DNA from: Rhodovulum tesquicola
GTDB taxonomy: Bacteria > Pseudomonadota > Alphaproteobacteria > Rhodobacterales > Rhodobacteraceae
Length of the DNA: 64,000 nt
Assembly: GCF_024128855.1 (NCBI RefSeq)
Contig: NZ_JAMYDV010000001.1
Location: 290,972 to 354,971, forward strand
Direction: 5' to 3'
Below, piece by piece: positions 55,001-61,969 of this stretch (positions within the stretch are counted from its first letter, which is position 1; every line of letters begins with the position of its first letter). Under the pieces are notes generated by a model, which saw nothing but the letters and a program-made list of their open reading frames with translations, was not told the DNA's origin and did not search any database. The translations under genes and the position numbers were made by a program.

Positions 55001-56997
55001 AGGTCGCCGCGCGCGACATCGACATCGACGCGGTGATGCGCCGCGTGCTTGCCGCGCTCGACGGCATGTTCGCGCCACAACTGGCGGTCCCGGTGGCGCT
55101 GGTGAACCGCGAGGCGCTGAACCGGCTTGCCGCGGCCAAGAAGGCCATCGTCGAAAAGCTGGTCGCCTTCGTGACCGAGATCCGCCTCGACGGAACCGAC
55201 ACCGCCCCGGCCGGTGACGCCGCGCTGGCCGCCGCGAAGGACCGCTACCGGCAGGAATGCCTGATCGAGATGGGCAATTTCTACGAGATGGCCTCGGTCG
55301 CGGTGCTGGACCTGAAGACCGCGCTTGGCGGGCTCGCCAGCCCCCAGCCGATGAACCTTTTCGGCCAGCCCTCGCCCGGCACCGGCCCGAAAAACGCGCC
55401 CCCGACAACGGACAATTATTCGCTCACCGGGGGCAAGGCCGCGATGACACCCTCGGGCGGCCCCATGGCCATCGGTCTTTTCGCCCGCAACAAGACGCTC
55501 AGTTCGACCTTCACCGCCGATCTGACCTTCACCATCGGCGCCATCGAGCATGACCTGAGCGAGGTCCGCATCGGCGAGACGGTCTATACCAGCGGCGGCT
55601 GGCTCAGCTTCCTCGACCCGCCCGCGCCGCTGGCCATCGGCGAGGTCGCGTTCCCGATCCCGCTGCGCGCCTTCCCCACGCCGCCCGACCTTGGCCAGCA
55701 ACAGGCCCGCGGCCTGCTTGATCCGGGCGCGCTGCCCAAGACCGCGGCCGAAACGCTGGCGCTGGCCAAGTCCTGGGCGCTGGACGGCAGCTATCGCCAC
55801 GGCTTCGTCGCCCAGGACCGGGTCGAGCTTGAGGTGACGGTCAACCAGGGCAACCGGCAGGGCCTGCTGTTCGCAACCGGCCTCGACGTGATCGACGCGC
55901 TGATCGCCTTCGACCGGCTGCTGCCCGAGCTTCAGGCGCTGTTCGTCGCCCAGGGCCTTGCCGCCATCCGCAGCCCCGACCGCGCGGACAACCCGGTGCT
56001 CAAGGCCGCGCTCGACAGCTTCGCGACACTGGCGCAGGACATCGCCGACAGCGGCTGGTCCCCGATCATGCCCGAGGCGTTTGCCGAGATCGAGGCCACG
56101 GGCCTTGTCCGCCGCAGCCGCCGCTTCGCCATCGAGGACGGGGTGCAGAAGCCGGGCGATCCATGGATGACCCGGATCAGCATCAGCGACAAGGGCGCCG
56201 CGGATCTCGACATCCTGCCGATGATCGGGATCGACGGCTACCGCACGCAGGTCGCGGCAAAGGACGCCAGTTCCGCCAGCTACACCTATCTCGACGCGCA
56301 GACCGGCAAGCCGCTGACCGAGGAGCAGGGCCGCGCGCTGGCCGAACGCCGCGTCATCGTCGCCCCGGCGGACAAGGGCGCTCCCTTCGGCAGCGCGCTG
56401 AACGTGATCGACCGGCAGGACGGCACGATGGCGATGCAGATCCTTCGCAATGCCCGCTTCCAGGAGGCGTTCCGCTACGCGACCGACTGGGTCCGCTATC
56501 CCACCCCGGTCGCCCCGCAACTCGACATCGCCACCCCGATCGACATCGCGGACCTTGCCGGGGCGCCGGGCAAGCCGCGCCCGCTGGCGGCCCATCTTGC
56601 CGCGCTGCACGCCGCGCTGGTCACGGGCAGCGGCACGGGCGAGACGCTGGAGGGCATGGTTCAGCTTGCCGTCGGCTTCGACCTGCCCCTGACCGCCAGC
56701 GGCCCCGCGACGCTTGCCCTGCCGCCGGTGCGGTTGCCGGTGCTCCTGCGCCTGCCCACCGCCGTCACGCTGGGCGCATCGGACCCGGCCCCGCCCGCCT
56801 TCCTCGACGAGGTGGCGCAGGACATCACCCGCTGGCTCGCCGCGATGGACATCACACCCACGACCCGCCCCGATCTCTGGGCCGAGGCGTCGCTTGGCCT
56901 TGATCTGTCGCTGTTCAGCGGCGCGGCGTCCGGCGGCCCGCCGATCCTGCGCCTGCGCAACCTGACCCTCGCCTGCACCGCCATCGCGGCGCCCTGA
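49030..56997 (+). CDS. Giant hypothetical protein 2 (2655 residues)
   Basis: No family recognised. No signal peptide. A helical start is followed by a Pro-rich link (LPPGLLPPPAPQPHTP, about 67-82), then some 850 residues of alternating hydrophobic/polar strands. This part closes with a very hydrophobic strand pair (VDVRVTVVINLFLFRISIHL, about 892-911). The second, longer half mixes strands with helical segments near 2002-2060 (MRRVLAALDGMFAPQLAVP) and 2289-2313. Only about six cysteines. No RTX nonapeptides, no LysM, no nuclease or protease signature seen. A huge beta-rich scaffold, tube or lipid-groove protein would fit, but this is inference. Begins in the ATGA overlap with giant gene 1. 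Confidence 0.85.
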   Translation: MSTGFEDDIRAAIQTGRALALDFDRLIKIAKDPKAEKTEVEVTLGLELSSVYQLAGIVQGADLLGLLPPGLLPPPAPQPHTPYVTLETVTITLLTRTRTIGAVTCALGFGAKSGTAFDGLHWTIARIGTENFTVGITGLNVGLDKPTGPDRSLIASSAGAVDIAKLALDVTGSYPDGRIEIAQPAGKTLVLADFLTDFGLHAQDFLNSLTLKDLDFVVVVPTKSGSIKAKLVTQTGAALVLVQGDGARALLSLAEASLDCAYSATRTDVAIKGQFLVMEALSFDIAASYKDDRQKPKGKAAAPGSTWVFAGAINVADTWQRLHPGQTPPPLPLIGIADLAELFVPGSAARLPDEIGHLSVAELSARYTRDGQGATAYRLKGAFDGTWQLAGGLRATLSIDLTEKHKLFTATFDMDGFHFDLSLDLTEGKDAQQAYTIRARIDAIIDRQPLKIAGSYDSTGKLALTLEAEVNLAMMIAWFVGSATGQRYYVVPEPWDDILKQIRLPKDLALAMDTKTGAVTLTLGQIGLDFLAFRIDGISLVYTRAAATGGKSGITIELTGRLPGGSALAWDPATETPPEIPGKGGALVEIRTAAAGQHFAFDTVPSGIADAVGTVGKSLAASSWTGPPALMHFDPNAGWLFAAHARILGQADLEFVFNDPDIYGVLITVTKGKNDKLNVLDGLYAEVLYRKVTDAVGVYEGTLTLPKSIQSINFGAFEMTLPSFYLAIYTNGDFKIDVGFPHDLDFSKSLSLTVEIYSGAAGFYYAKLDGLDPKGLPQVPQDKGIFSPVTEIGIGLQVGIQKGFESGPLSARFAVMVQGLFQGTFATYHDFASGQTDEFYDVRATVAVFGQLVGAIDFAIIKATLEVRIFVRADMRIIAHRATEVAFAAGVDVRVTVVINLFLFRISIHLSFSMVVHGSATFGQDTHALWDDALTLEMFALSGTAPPPVWQPVAPTGGPVPLTVYVLPALSAGLDYTDAAHATDRWIQVAQLALSNPMAAPGTADAGDGSYAAFLTGLMRWGLFAASGQAQPGGAAADQSVVDKTTVTRDDIAALLATLARGDRPGLAEIQALFKAGFETRIGKPTTPADGQTLGVGFFPALPGMKITLTLGTGPAVPLEQTPRGTASPTGPLPSRALAHLGEPLPATPPSAPVEEVLADYVTVALRAGLQQAHDATELFPEAGPSPQIAAILSRLSPALAGISGLTSRFMLHGTRQPAADGSLHPLYALTGQQAVLGAGDMAADTLVLGVGLPAADQALWNVRIEGGGESLAFSSADAEPLVKAPAALPAAPDLPDPKPALTLQPAFDIRPLRFALPAGIAATGGGTVWRLPPALTDLLSRAPTAAFGLFTLPDGDPEAEGTPVPAADFDWALALDFDVARIPLPGAADPKSPEYLGNTYALASVNQKGLALLQRLIADLSAPTPTARVSALRLGYRTGPAGQAASLTLGDIDFTDTFLVQSNFSTETRPPQVVMALESAGAAPPDPKQALGFLGKLWSGGVTNSGGYFLCHAGDGSGLPAALFGSGGRATLTLVIGLVHPGTGPVPLAPYVNAVLGSGLTPGDALFVASDSLNDAHPLTLPGQLAIQLTRSRPAEPGAADLGAALDQLYNLYAGRITAIDGTPLPDGEATVFGPDKAAQDGDDLVYRHSFPLVPHAGNLHAVADGGALPEADNPYAAMGKRVDLGLARVDLFGNLWAGYDDGGTLSPAYDDPLIAPTRLPYLSFSYAFEGGKTPRLVVTPVLTPPVYPAGEPAQQRRSADLAAYAAAYYQIAAIEGREQVSLTLATSLVPGAALPVEAATLAANLLTAYKAILAAPILTAPPAAPPPEQVLTPLSAAIDVKGLAPDLALPLTASLTIARSGPFAPDVPADSAVRSVTVPLPPRTDAAGAQGQPAAPLSLDAFKAGFNAAFAAQDRVLAAGANRTASSADSGRQLWVLRYGKTGIAPRFDTATPPACFAPRPLSNRLISRNVQVPTLAADGTLSPPPGTQVAARDIDIDAVMRRVLAALDGMFAPQLAVPVALVNREALNRLAAAKKAIVEKLVAFVTEIRLDGTDTAPAGDAALAAAKDRYRQECLIEMGNFYEMASVAVLDLKTALGGLASPQPMNLFGQPSPGTGPKNAPPTTDNYSLTGGKAAMTPSGGPMAIGLFARNKTLSSTFTADLTFTIGAIEHDLSEVRIGETVYTSGGWLSFLDPPAPLAIGEVAFPIPLRAFPTPPDLGQQQARGLLDPGALPKTAAETLALAKSWALDGSYRHGFVAQDRVELEVTVNQGNRQGLLFATGLDVIDALIAFDRLLPELQALFVAQGLAAIRSPDRADNPVLKAALDSFATLAQDIADSGWSPIMPEAFAEIEATGLVRRSRRFAIEDGVQKPGDPWMTRISISDKGAADLDILPMIGIDGYRTQVAAKDASSASYTYLDAQTGKPLTEEQGRALAERRVIVAPADKGAPFGSALNVIDRQDGTMAMQILRNARFQEAFRYATDWVRYPTPVAPQLDIATPIDIADLAGAPGKPRPLAAHLAALHAALVTGSGTGETLEGMVQLAVGFDLPLTASGPATLALPPVRLPVLLRLPTAVTLGASDPAPPAFLDEVAQDITRWLAAMDITPTTRPDLWAEASLGLDLSLFSGAASGGPPILRLRNLTLACTAIAAP

Positions 56998-57057
56998 CCA
57001 TCCCGATCTCCCGGCCCCCCCTTGCCCGCTCTCGCCGGAACACGGTTTCGCGAGGGC

Positions 57058-57084
57058 TGTAACACCCGGGCTCCCCGAGGGTCG
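57058..57084 (+). promoter_or_regulatory. ECF-type promoter candidate before bufA
   Basis: TGTAAC, 17 bases, GTCG, 50 bases before the precursor start. The identical core TGTAAC-N17-GTC recurs before the anti-sigma gene at 60.55 kb. The -35 hexamer agrees with what I remember of SigF-type promoters of Caulobacter, whose regulon includes bufferin genes. Confidence 0.5.
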
Positions 57085-57134
57085 CATCGGCACGGGCCGC
57101 AACCGGCCCGGACTGGTCTGACAAGGAGAGAGAG

Positions 57135-57425
57135 ATGGACATTATGAAACCGACCCTCGGGCTTGGCGCATCGCTGGCCTGTGCGCTGAGCGTGATGGCA
57201 ACCGCCCCGGCCCATGCCCAGGAGATGGAGAAATGCTACGGCGTGTCACTGGCCGGGCAGAACGACTGCGCGGCCGGCCCCGGCACGACCTGCGCGGGCA
57301 CGTCGAAGGTCGATTACCAGGGCAATGCCTGGACGCTGGTGCCCACCGGCACCTGCACCCAGATCGAATTGCCGGGTGATCGCATGGGCGCGCTGGAACC
57401 GCTGACCCGCGACATCCCGTCCTGA
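57135..57425 (+). CDS. bufA: Bufferin-type RiPP precursor (DUF2282)
   Basis: 96 residues. A Sec signal peptide (cleavage after APAHA, about residue 28) is followed by the DUF2282 mature part with four cysteines: Cys34 (MEKCYG), Cys45 ([10 protein letters not shown]), Cys53 (TTCAGTS) and Cys74 (PTGTCTQ). Bufferins are periplasmic copper-handling peptides in which a DUF692/DUF2063 enzyme pair converts some cysteines into thiooxazoles. The order precursor-DUF692-DUF2063-DoxX here is that of the Caulobacter bufferin operon. AAGGAG lies seven bases before the ATG; a second ATG three codons later is possible. Export before folding would place the product in the periplasm. Confidence 0.9.
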   Translation: MDIMKPTLGLGASLACALSVMATAPAHAQEMEKCYGVSLAGQNDCAAGPGTTCAGTSKVDYQGNAWTLVPTGTCTQIELPGDRMGALEPLTRDIPS

Positions 57426-57430
57426 TCCTG

Positions 57431-57455
57431 CGGGGCGGGTCGCAGGCCCGCCCCG
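57431..57455 (+). terminator. Strong hairpin between bufA and bufB
   Basis: CGGGGCGGG, seven-base loop, CCCGCCCCG, beginning six bases after the bufA stop. A nine-pair perfect stem without a T run. It would act as a partial terminator or a 3' shield and give more precursor message than enzyme message. Confidence 0.6.
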
Positions 57456-57480
57456 TCCATCCCAGCCGCGAGGGTCCGAG

Positions 57481-58332
57481 ATGACCGTTCTCCCCAATGC
57501 CGCCGGTGTCGGCTTCAAGCCGCAGCATTTCGCGGCGATCCGCGAAACCGCCGCCCGCATCGGCTTTTTCGAGGTCCATGCCGAGAACTACATGGGCGCG
57601 GGCGGCCTGCCCCATGCCCAGCTGGCCGCCCTGCGCGCGGATTTTCCGATCTCGCTGCACGGGGTCGGGCTGTCCATCGGCGGGGCCGGGCCGCTCGATG
57701 CCGATCACCTCGCACGCCTGCGGGCACTGATCGACCGCTACCAGCCCGAAAGCTTCTCCGAGCATCTCGCCTGGTCAAGCCACGGGACCGAGTATCTCAA
57801 CGACCTGCTGCCGCTGCCCTATGCCTGGGAAACGCTGGCCATCGTCTGCGACCATGTCGACGCGGTCCAACAGGCGCTGGGGCGGCGCATGCTGCTGGAA
57901 AACCCCGCGACCTGTGTGCTCTTCGCGCAATCGACGATCCCCGAGGTCGACTTCCTGGCCGAGATCAGCCGCCGCACCGGCTGCGGGCTGTTGCTCGACA
58001 TCAACAATGTCTTCGTCTCGGCCAGCAATCACCGCACCGATCCGCGGGCCTATCTTGCCGCCTTCCCGATGGATCGGGTGGGCGAGATCCATCTGGGCGG
58101 CCATGACAGCGAGGATCTGCCCACCGGCCCGCTGCTGATCGACGCCCATGGCAGCCCCGTCGCCGACCCGGTCTGGACGCTTTACGCCGAAGTGATCGCG
58201 CGCATCGGTCCTCGGCCCACGCTGGTCGAATGGGACAACGACCTGCCCGACTGGCCCGTGCTCGCCGCCGAGGCCGACCGGGCGCAGGCGATCCTGGATG
58301 GCGGGGGGCAGGGCCTTGCCCGCGCATCCTGA
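57481..58332 (+). CDS. bufB: DUF692 multinuclear iron enzyme (MbnB/BufB type)
   Basis: TIM-barrel, multi-iron oxidative enzyme that modifies cysteines of the precursor together with its DUF2063 partner. 283 residues. The likely metal ligands are all there: EVHAENY (31-37), His60 (SLHGVGLS), Glu94-His95 (FSEHLAW), Glu140 (LLENP), Asp173 and Asn175 ([11 protein letters not shown]), His204 and His208 (EIHLGGH), Asp221 and His223, Glu250 and Asp252 (VEWDND). 55 bases after bufA and overlapped at its end by bufC. Confidence 0.92.
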   Translation: MTVLPNAAGVGFKPQHFAAIRETAARIGFFEVHAENYMGAGGLPHAQLAALRADFPISLHGVGLSIGGAGPLDADHLARLRALIDRYQPESFSEHLAWSSHGTEYLNDLLPLPYAWETLAIVCDHVDAVQQALGRRMLLENPATCVLFAQSTIPEVDFLAEISRRTGCGLLLDINNVFVSASNHRTDPRAYLAAFPMDRVGEIHLGGHDSEDLPTGPLLIDAHGSPVADPVWTLYAEVIARIGPRPTLVEWDNDLPDWPVLAAEADRAQAILDGGGQGLARAS

Positions 58333-59125
58333 CTTCACCGCCCGCTTCGCCGCCGGGCTGCGGGACGGCACGCTGCCACCGGGCCTGACCGCCACCCCGC
58401 CGGACGAGGCCGCGCGCCGCTTCGCGGTCTACCGCAACAACGTCGCCGTCGGCCTGATCGACGCGCTGGCCGCCCGCTTCCCGGTGATCCGGCGGCTGCT
58501 GGGCGAAGACTTCTTCCGCGCGATGGCCCGGGTCTTTGCCGAAACCCACCGGCCGCGCTCGCCCGTTCTGCTGGACTGGGGCGCGGAGCTGCCCGGGTTT
58601 CTGGAAACCTTCCCGCCGCTGGCGGCCCATCCCTACCTGGCCGACATCGCCCGGATCGAGCATGCCCGCGGCCGCGCCTTCCATGCCGCCGACCGGCCCC
58701 CCCTGCCGCCCGCGGCGCTGGCCGGGGCCGATCCGTCCCGCCTGCGGCTCTGCCTTCACCCCTCGGTGCAGGTGCTGCGGCTTGCGCATCCGGCGGTGTC
58801 GATCTGGGCCGCGAACCAGCCCGGCCGCGACCCAAGCGGCCCGTTCCCCCCCGCGGCCGAGACCGCCCTGATCCTGCGCGATACCCGCTTCGACGTGCCG
58901 GTCGCCGCCATCTGCCCGGGCGATGCCGCGCTGGTCGAGGCCCTGCGCACCGGCGCCCCGCTGACCGCCGCCGCGCGCCGTGCCGCCACGGCCCAGCAAG
59001 CGCATGACCCCCAGCCCATCCTCGTCCGCCTGATGCAGGCGGGCGCCCTCATCACCCCCGGGAGGACCGACGATGAAACCCCTGATCCGCAGCCTGAACC
59101 GGGCGCTTGCCCATGTTCCGAATGA
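58298..59125 (+). CDS. bufC: DUF2063 partner protein (MbnC/BufC type)
   Basis: 275 residues from the ATG. The N-terminal DUF2063 domain ([20 protein letters not shown] and [20 protein letters not shown]) binds the DUF692 enzyme and presents the precursor. [20 protein letters not shown] follows, then a C-terminal part with VSIWAANQ and LLRTG-like [10 protein letters not shown]. The gene begins 35 bases inside bufB. A TTG six codons later, just after GGGGGGCAGG, is an alternative start that would reduce the overlap. It also runs 53 bases into bufD, so three genes are tightly coupled. Confidence 0.9.
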   Translation: MAGGRALPAHPDFTARFAAGLRDGTLPPGLTATPPDEAARRFAVYRNNVAVGLIDALAARFPVIRRLLGEDFFRAMARVFAETHRPRSPVLLDWGAELPGFLETFPPLAAHPYLADIARIEHARGRAFHAADRPPLPPAALAGADPSRLRLCLHPSVQVLRLAHPAVSIWAANQPGRDPSGPFPPAAETALILRDTRFDVPVAAICPGDAALVEALRTGAPLTAAARRAATAQQAHDPQPILVRLMQAGALITPGRTDDETPDPQPEPGACPCSE

Positions 59126-59543
59126 TCTCGTCGCCCTCGGGCTGCGCCTCTTCCCGGCGATGGTCTTCCTGCAATCGGGCCGCACCAAGGTCGACGGGCT
59201 GTTCTCGATCAGGGACTCCACCTGGTTCCTGTTCGAGCATGAATACGCGCTTCCGGTCATCCCGCACGAACTGGCCGCCGTTCTGGCCACCCTCGCCGAG
59301 CATGTGCTGCCGGTCCTGCTGATCCTCGGCCTTTTCACCCGGTTCTCGGCGCTGGGATTGCTGGCCATGACGGCGGTGATCCAGATCTTCGTCTATCCCG
59401 GCGCCTGGATCACCCACGGCCTCTGGGCCGCCGCGCTGCTGGCACTCGTCGCAGGCGGGCCGGGGCGGGCCTCGCTCGACCACCTGCTGGGGCTGGACCC
59501 CGGCAGGCCGCGGCCGCACCCCGCCGCCGCGCAGGCCGCGTGA
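59073..59543 (+). CDS. bufD: DoxX-family membrane protein (BufD type)
   Basis: 156 residues, four hydrophobic segments, with [18 protein letters not shown] and [21 protein letters not shown] of DoxX. Usual fourth gene of bufferin operons; its role is unproven, but a redox function at the membrane has been suggested for DoxX proteins. GGGAGG lies before the ATG, which is inside the end of bufC. The C-terminus is a short Pro/Arg-rich tail. Confidence 0.88.
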   Translation: MKPLIRSLNRALAHVPNDLVALGLRLFPAMVFLQSGRTKVDGLFSIRDSTWFLFEHEYALPVIPHELAAVLATLAEHVLPVLLILGLFTRFSALGLLAMTAVIQIFVYPGAWITHGLWAAALLALVAGGPGRASLDHLLGLDPGRPRPHPAAAQAA

Positions 59544-59578
59544 CGGCCCAACCCGACCGGCGCCGCGCGGAAAGCGGA

Positions 59579-59606
59579 TTGTCCCGACCGCCGCCCTGCC
59601 TATCTT
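59579..59606 (+). promoter_or_regulatory. Candidate promoter of the TetR gene (leaderless)
   Basis: TTGTCC, 16 bases, TATCTT. The -10 ends six bases before the ATG, so the expected first base of the RNA is the A of that ATG, and there is no Shine-Dalgarno. This predicts a leaderless message. Confidence 0.5.
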
Positions 59607-59612
59607 GGCAGG

Positions 59613-60245
59613 ATGGCCCCAGGAGACAGCCCCAGCATCGCAGACCCGCGCCCGCGCGGCCGACCCCGCCAGTTCGACGAGCGCGCGGCGCTTGACGCGG
59701 CGATCCGCGTGTTCTGGGCCGCGGGCTATGACGGCGCCTCGATCGACAGGCTCTGCCGCGCGATGCGGATGCCGCGGGCAAGCCTCTACCATCTCTACGG
59801 CGACAAGCAGGGGCTGTTCCTGGCCGCCATCGGCCAATATGTCGAGACGCGGATCGTGCCGGTGGTGGCCGCTCTGGGGCCCTGTGGCACGCTGGCCGAG
59901 GATCTGGCCGCCTTCTTCGAGCAGGTGATCGCGCTGGCCACGGCCGACCCCGGGACACCCGGCTGCCTGATCTCCTGCGTGCTGGCCGATGCCGCCGGGG
60001 CGAACCCGGCCTTCCGCGCCGAACTGGCCCGGCGCTATGACGGGATGGAGGCCCGGCTGGCGGCCCGCTTCCGCGCCGCCGGATGGGACGAGGCGGGCGA
60101 GACCGGCGCCCCGGCGGCGGCGGGACTGGCCGCCGCCGTCGCCCGCGGCCTGATGCTGCGCGCCCGCTCGGGCGCCGGGGCCGGTGAACTTGCGCCCGTC
60201 GCCCGCGCCGCGCAGGCCGCCCTGCTTCGGCCGGGCGCGCGCTGA
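59613..60245 (+). CDS. TetR/AcrR-family transcription regulator
   Basis: 210 residues. The DNA-binding part is FDERAALDAAIRVFWAAGYD followed by the recognition helix in ASIDRLCRAMRMPRASLYHL YGDK (about 38-61). The ligand part has two cysteines near GCLISCVLADAAG that are common in the subgroup around AcuR or alkylating-agent regulators. Lies after bufD on the same strand. It may regulate itself or the buf genes; no operator dyad was found by eye. Confidence 0.88.
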   Translation: MAPGDSPSIADPRPRGRPRQFDERAALDAAIRVFWAAGYDGASIDRLCRAMRMPRASLYHLYGDKQGLFLAAIGQYVETRIVPVVAALGPCGTLAEDLAAFFEQVIALATADPGTPGCLISCVLADAAGANPAFRAELARRYDGMEARLAARFRAAGWDEAGETGAPAAAGLAAAVARGLMLRARSGAGAGELAPVARAAQAALLRPGAR

Positions 60246-60267
60246 AACCGGCCGGGCCGCCGCGCAT

Positions 60268-60516
60268 TCAGCCCCCCCGGCGCTGATCCGGAAGGCGCGC
60301 AAGGATCGCGGCCAGCCGCGCATCATCGCCCGCATGCGCCGTCCCCTCCCGCAGGGCCGCCTCGGTCAGATCGCGGGTCTGCCGGATCTGGCCGACAAAG
60401 GCGCTGCACCCCCGGCACATCGCCAGATGCAGGCGCATCTGCATGGCCTGCCAACCGCTCAACTCGCCGTCGATCAACGCGCTGGCGCGTGCGGCGACGT
60501 CCTTGCAGTTCAACAT
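60268..60516 (-). CDS. Zinc-type anti-sigma factor
   Basis: 82 residues, soluble, of the ZAS/zf-HC2 group. Metal site: Cys4 (MLNCKDV), His30, Cys34 and Cys37 (LHLAMCRGC). No membrane helix, so it should sense a cytoplasmic signal such as thiol oxidation or metal. It follows the sigma gene on the same strand by 94 bases and has its own TGTAAC-N17-GTC element in that gap. The end of the gene is 22 bases from the convergent TetR gene. Confidence 0.88.
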   Translation of the reverse strand: MLNCKDVAARASALIDGELSGWQAMQMRLHLAMCRGCSAFVGQIRQTRDLTEAALREGTAHAGDDARLAAILARLPDQRRGG

Positions 60517-60552
60517 CGGGCCAGTCCCTGCCTTCCATCCGGTTGCCGGGAA

Positions 60553-60578
60553 GACTCCCGATCCCGCGTTCCGTTACA
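60553..60578 (-). promoter_or_regulatory. ECF-type promoter candidate before the anti-sigma gene
   Basis: On the minus strand TGTAAC, 17 bases, GTC, 37 bases before the anti-sigma start and after the sigma stop. The same core and spacing as before bufA. It would give a direct negative feedback: active sigma makes more anti-sigma. Confidence 0.45.
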
Positions 60579-60610
60579 CGCCATCCCCGACCCGCCCCCG
60601 CAACGGGATG

Positions 60611-61210
60611 CTACAGCAGATCGTCAAGTGCCGCCCGCACCGCCAGCCGCGCGCGATGCAGCAGGACCCGCATGTTCCCTTCGCTGATCCCCAGCGCCGC
60701 GCAGACCTCGGCCGCGTCCAGCCCCTGCTGGCCGCGCAGCACGATGACGGCGCGCTGGGCCGGGGGCAGGGCCTCGATGGCGGCGGTGACATGGTCCAGC
60801 ACCCGGCGCCCGGCCAGTATCCGCTCGGGCGTGACCTCGTCCCAAAGCTCGGGCATGTCCTTCCACCGCCCGCGCCCGTCGAAGGCGGCGGCCAGGCTGT
60901 TCTCCTCGCCGCCCGCGTCGAAGGACACCGACCGTCCGTCCCGCCGCGCACGGCTTTTCGCCTTGTTGAGGACGATGGCGAACATCCATCCGGCCAGCGA
61001 CGCGCGGCCCTCGAACCCGCCGATATTCTGCAGGATCGCGATCCAGCCATCCTGCACGACCTCTTCCGCCGCGGCCCGGTTGCCGACGATCGCGGTGCAG
61101 ACCCGGATCATCGCGCCGTTATGCTGGCGATAAAGCCGCTCGAACGCGGCCCGGTCGCCCGCGGCAAGCAACGTCCGCAGGCGCGTTTCATCCCCGATCC
61201 CGTCCCGCAT
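60611..61210 (-). CDS. ECF-family RNA polymerase sigma factor
   Basis: 199 residues from the ATG for MRDGIGDETRL; an ATG six codons upstream (MRERHA) is the alternative. Region 2 has LYRQHNGAMIRVCTAIVGNR and EEVVQDGWIAILQNIGGF; region 4 has LPPAQRAVIVLRGQQGLDAA and ISEGNMRVLLHRARLAVRA. The linker between them is long and acidic. With the zinc anti-sigma downstream and a bufferin operon nearby it parallels sigma/anti-sigma control of bufferins in Caulobacter. The trigger, perhaps copper, is inference. Confidence 0.92.
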   Translation of the reverse strand: MRDGIGDETRLRTLLAAGDRAAFERLYRQHNGAMIRVCTAIVGNRAAAEEVVQDGWIAILQNIGGFEGRASLAGWMFAIVLNKAKSRARRDGRSVSFDAGGEENSLAAAFDGRGRWKDMPELWDEVTPERILAGRRVLDHVTAAIEALPPAQRAVIVLRGQQGLDAAEVCAALGISEGNMRVLLHRARLAVRAALDDLL

Positions 61211-61228
61211 GGCATGGCGCTCCCGCAT

Positions 61229-61639
61229 GGTCCCGGTCGGATTTAAAAGAACGATCGGTTCAGAAATCGACACGCAATTTCGTGATGCAAACATTCGTGA
61301 ACCCGCGCAGGCATGGCCCCGCGGCCCGCCTGCCCGAGGCCCGTCCCGCGCCGCCGGCCTTCGGGACCGATCTCGCCTTTCCCGTCGCATCGCAGGATGG
61401 CGCCACCGCGTCATCGCCCGACGCGCTCCCAAGGGTCCGAATAAGACGCCGCCGGTCCTCTGCCGCGTCCTCCTCATCCCGCGGAACAGGCCCCCCGCCG
61501 GGCAGCCCGGTCCCGCGCGCGGCTCAGGGCCGATGCCCTGCCGTCGGCATCAGCCGGGGAGCGTCGGCCGTCGGGCGGACGCCCGCAAAAGGTCCGATGA
61601 AAGTCCGATGGAAGTCCGATGATTTTCCGATTTCCCGAA
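61229..61639. other. Gene-free stretch with short tandem repeats
   Basis: About 410 bases upstream of the sigma gene and after the pterin dehydratase. Open frames here are Pro/Arg/Ser-rich and look like noise. At 61586-61631 a 10- to 12-base unit (AAGTCCGATG and variants) is repeated about four times. The AT-rich patch just before the sigma gene (ATTTAAAAGAACGATCGGTT) probably holds its promoter, but I cannot place it. Confidence 0.5.
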
Positions 61640-61658
61640 ACCGGCCCCTCCGGCCGGT
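61640..61658 (-). terminator. Possible terminator after phhB
   Basis: On the minus strand ACCGGCC, five-base loop, GGCCGGT, then TTCGGG. Stem of seven pairs, weak T run, nine bases after the stop. Confidence 0.4.
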
Positions 61659-61666
61659 CCGGACGG

Positions 61667-61969
61667 TCACGCCGTTCCGGCCAGCGCGTCCATCCGGCGG
61701 GCCAGGTCCACGTCCCGCGCGGTCAACCCGCCCGCGTCATGAGTGGTCAGCACCACCTCGACGCGGCGGTAGACATTGCGCCATTCGGGGTGGTGATCCA
61801 GCTTCTCGGCCCAGAGCGCGACCCGCGCCATGAACCCGAACGCCTCGACGAAGTTCTTGAACTCGAACGTCTTTTCAAGGGCATCCCGGCCCTCGTCCAG
61901 CACCCAGCCCGCCGCCAGCAGCGGCGCCAATGCCTGTGTCCGCGCGTCCCCGGTCAGTGTGTCGGTCAT
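61667..61969 (-). CDS. phhB: Pterin-4a-carbinolamine dehydratase
   Basis: Dehydrates 4a-hydroxytetrahydrobiopterin in the aromatic amino-acid hydroxylase cycle, and in some species has other roles. 100 residues. The signature is [20 protein letters not shown] with His59, His60 and later His77. No phenylalanine hydroxylase gene is near, as often in alphaproteobacteria, so the role may lie elsewhere. Its ATG overlaps the stop of the upstream FemAB-like gene. Confidence 0.92.
   Translation of the reverse strand: MTDTLTGDARTQALAPLLAAGWVLDEGRDALEKTFEFKNFVEAFGFMARVALWAEKLDHHPEWRNVYRRVEVVLTTHDAGGLTARDVDLARRMDALAGTA

Noticed and set aside
45650-56997. Giant genes as RTX adhesins, non-ribosomal peptide synthetases or autotransporters
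   Set aside because: No glycine-rich nonapeptides, no adenylation or carrier motifs, no signal peptide and no terminal barrel.
52699-57102. Minus-strand open frame of 1467 codons antisense to giant gene 2
   Set aside because: This needed care, as the sense gene has no known family. The sense frame has better third-position GC, a balanced protein composition, and an ATGA junction with giant gene 1. The antisense product is Gly/Arg/Gln-rich and lacks a ribosome site.
61236-61262. TGAACC-N17-CGAC before the sigma gene as its own promoter
   Set aside because: It differs from the TGTAAC-N17-GTC pair in both boxes. I keep it only as a note.
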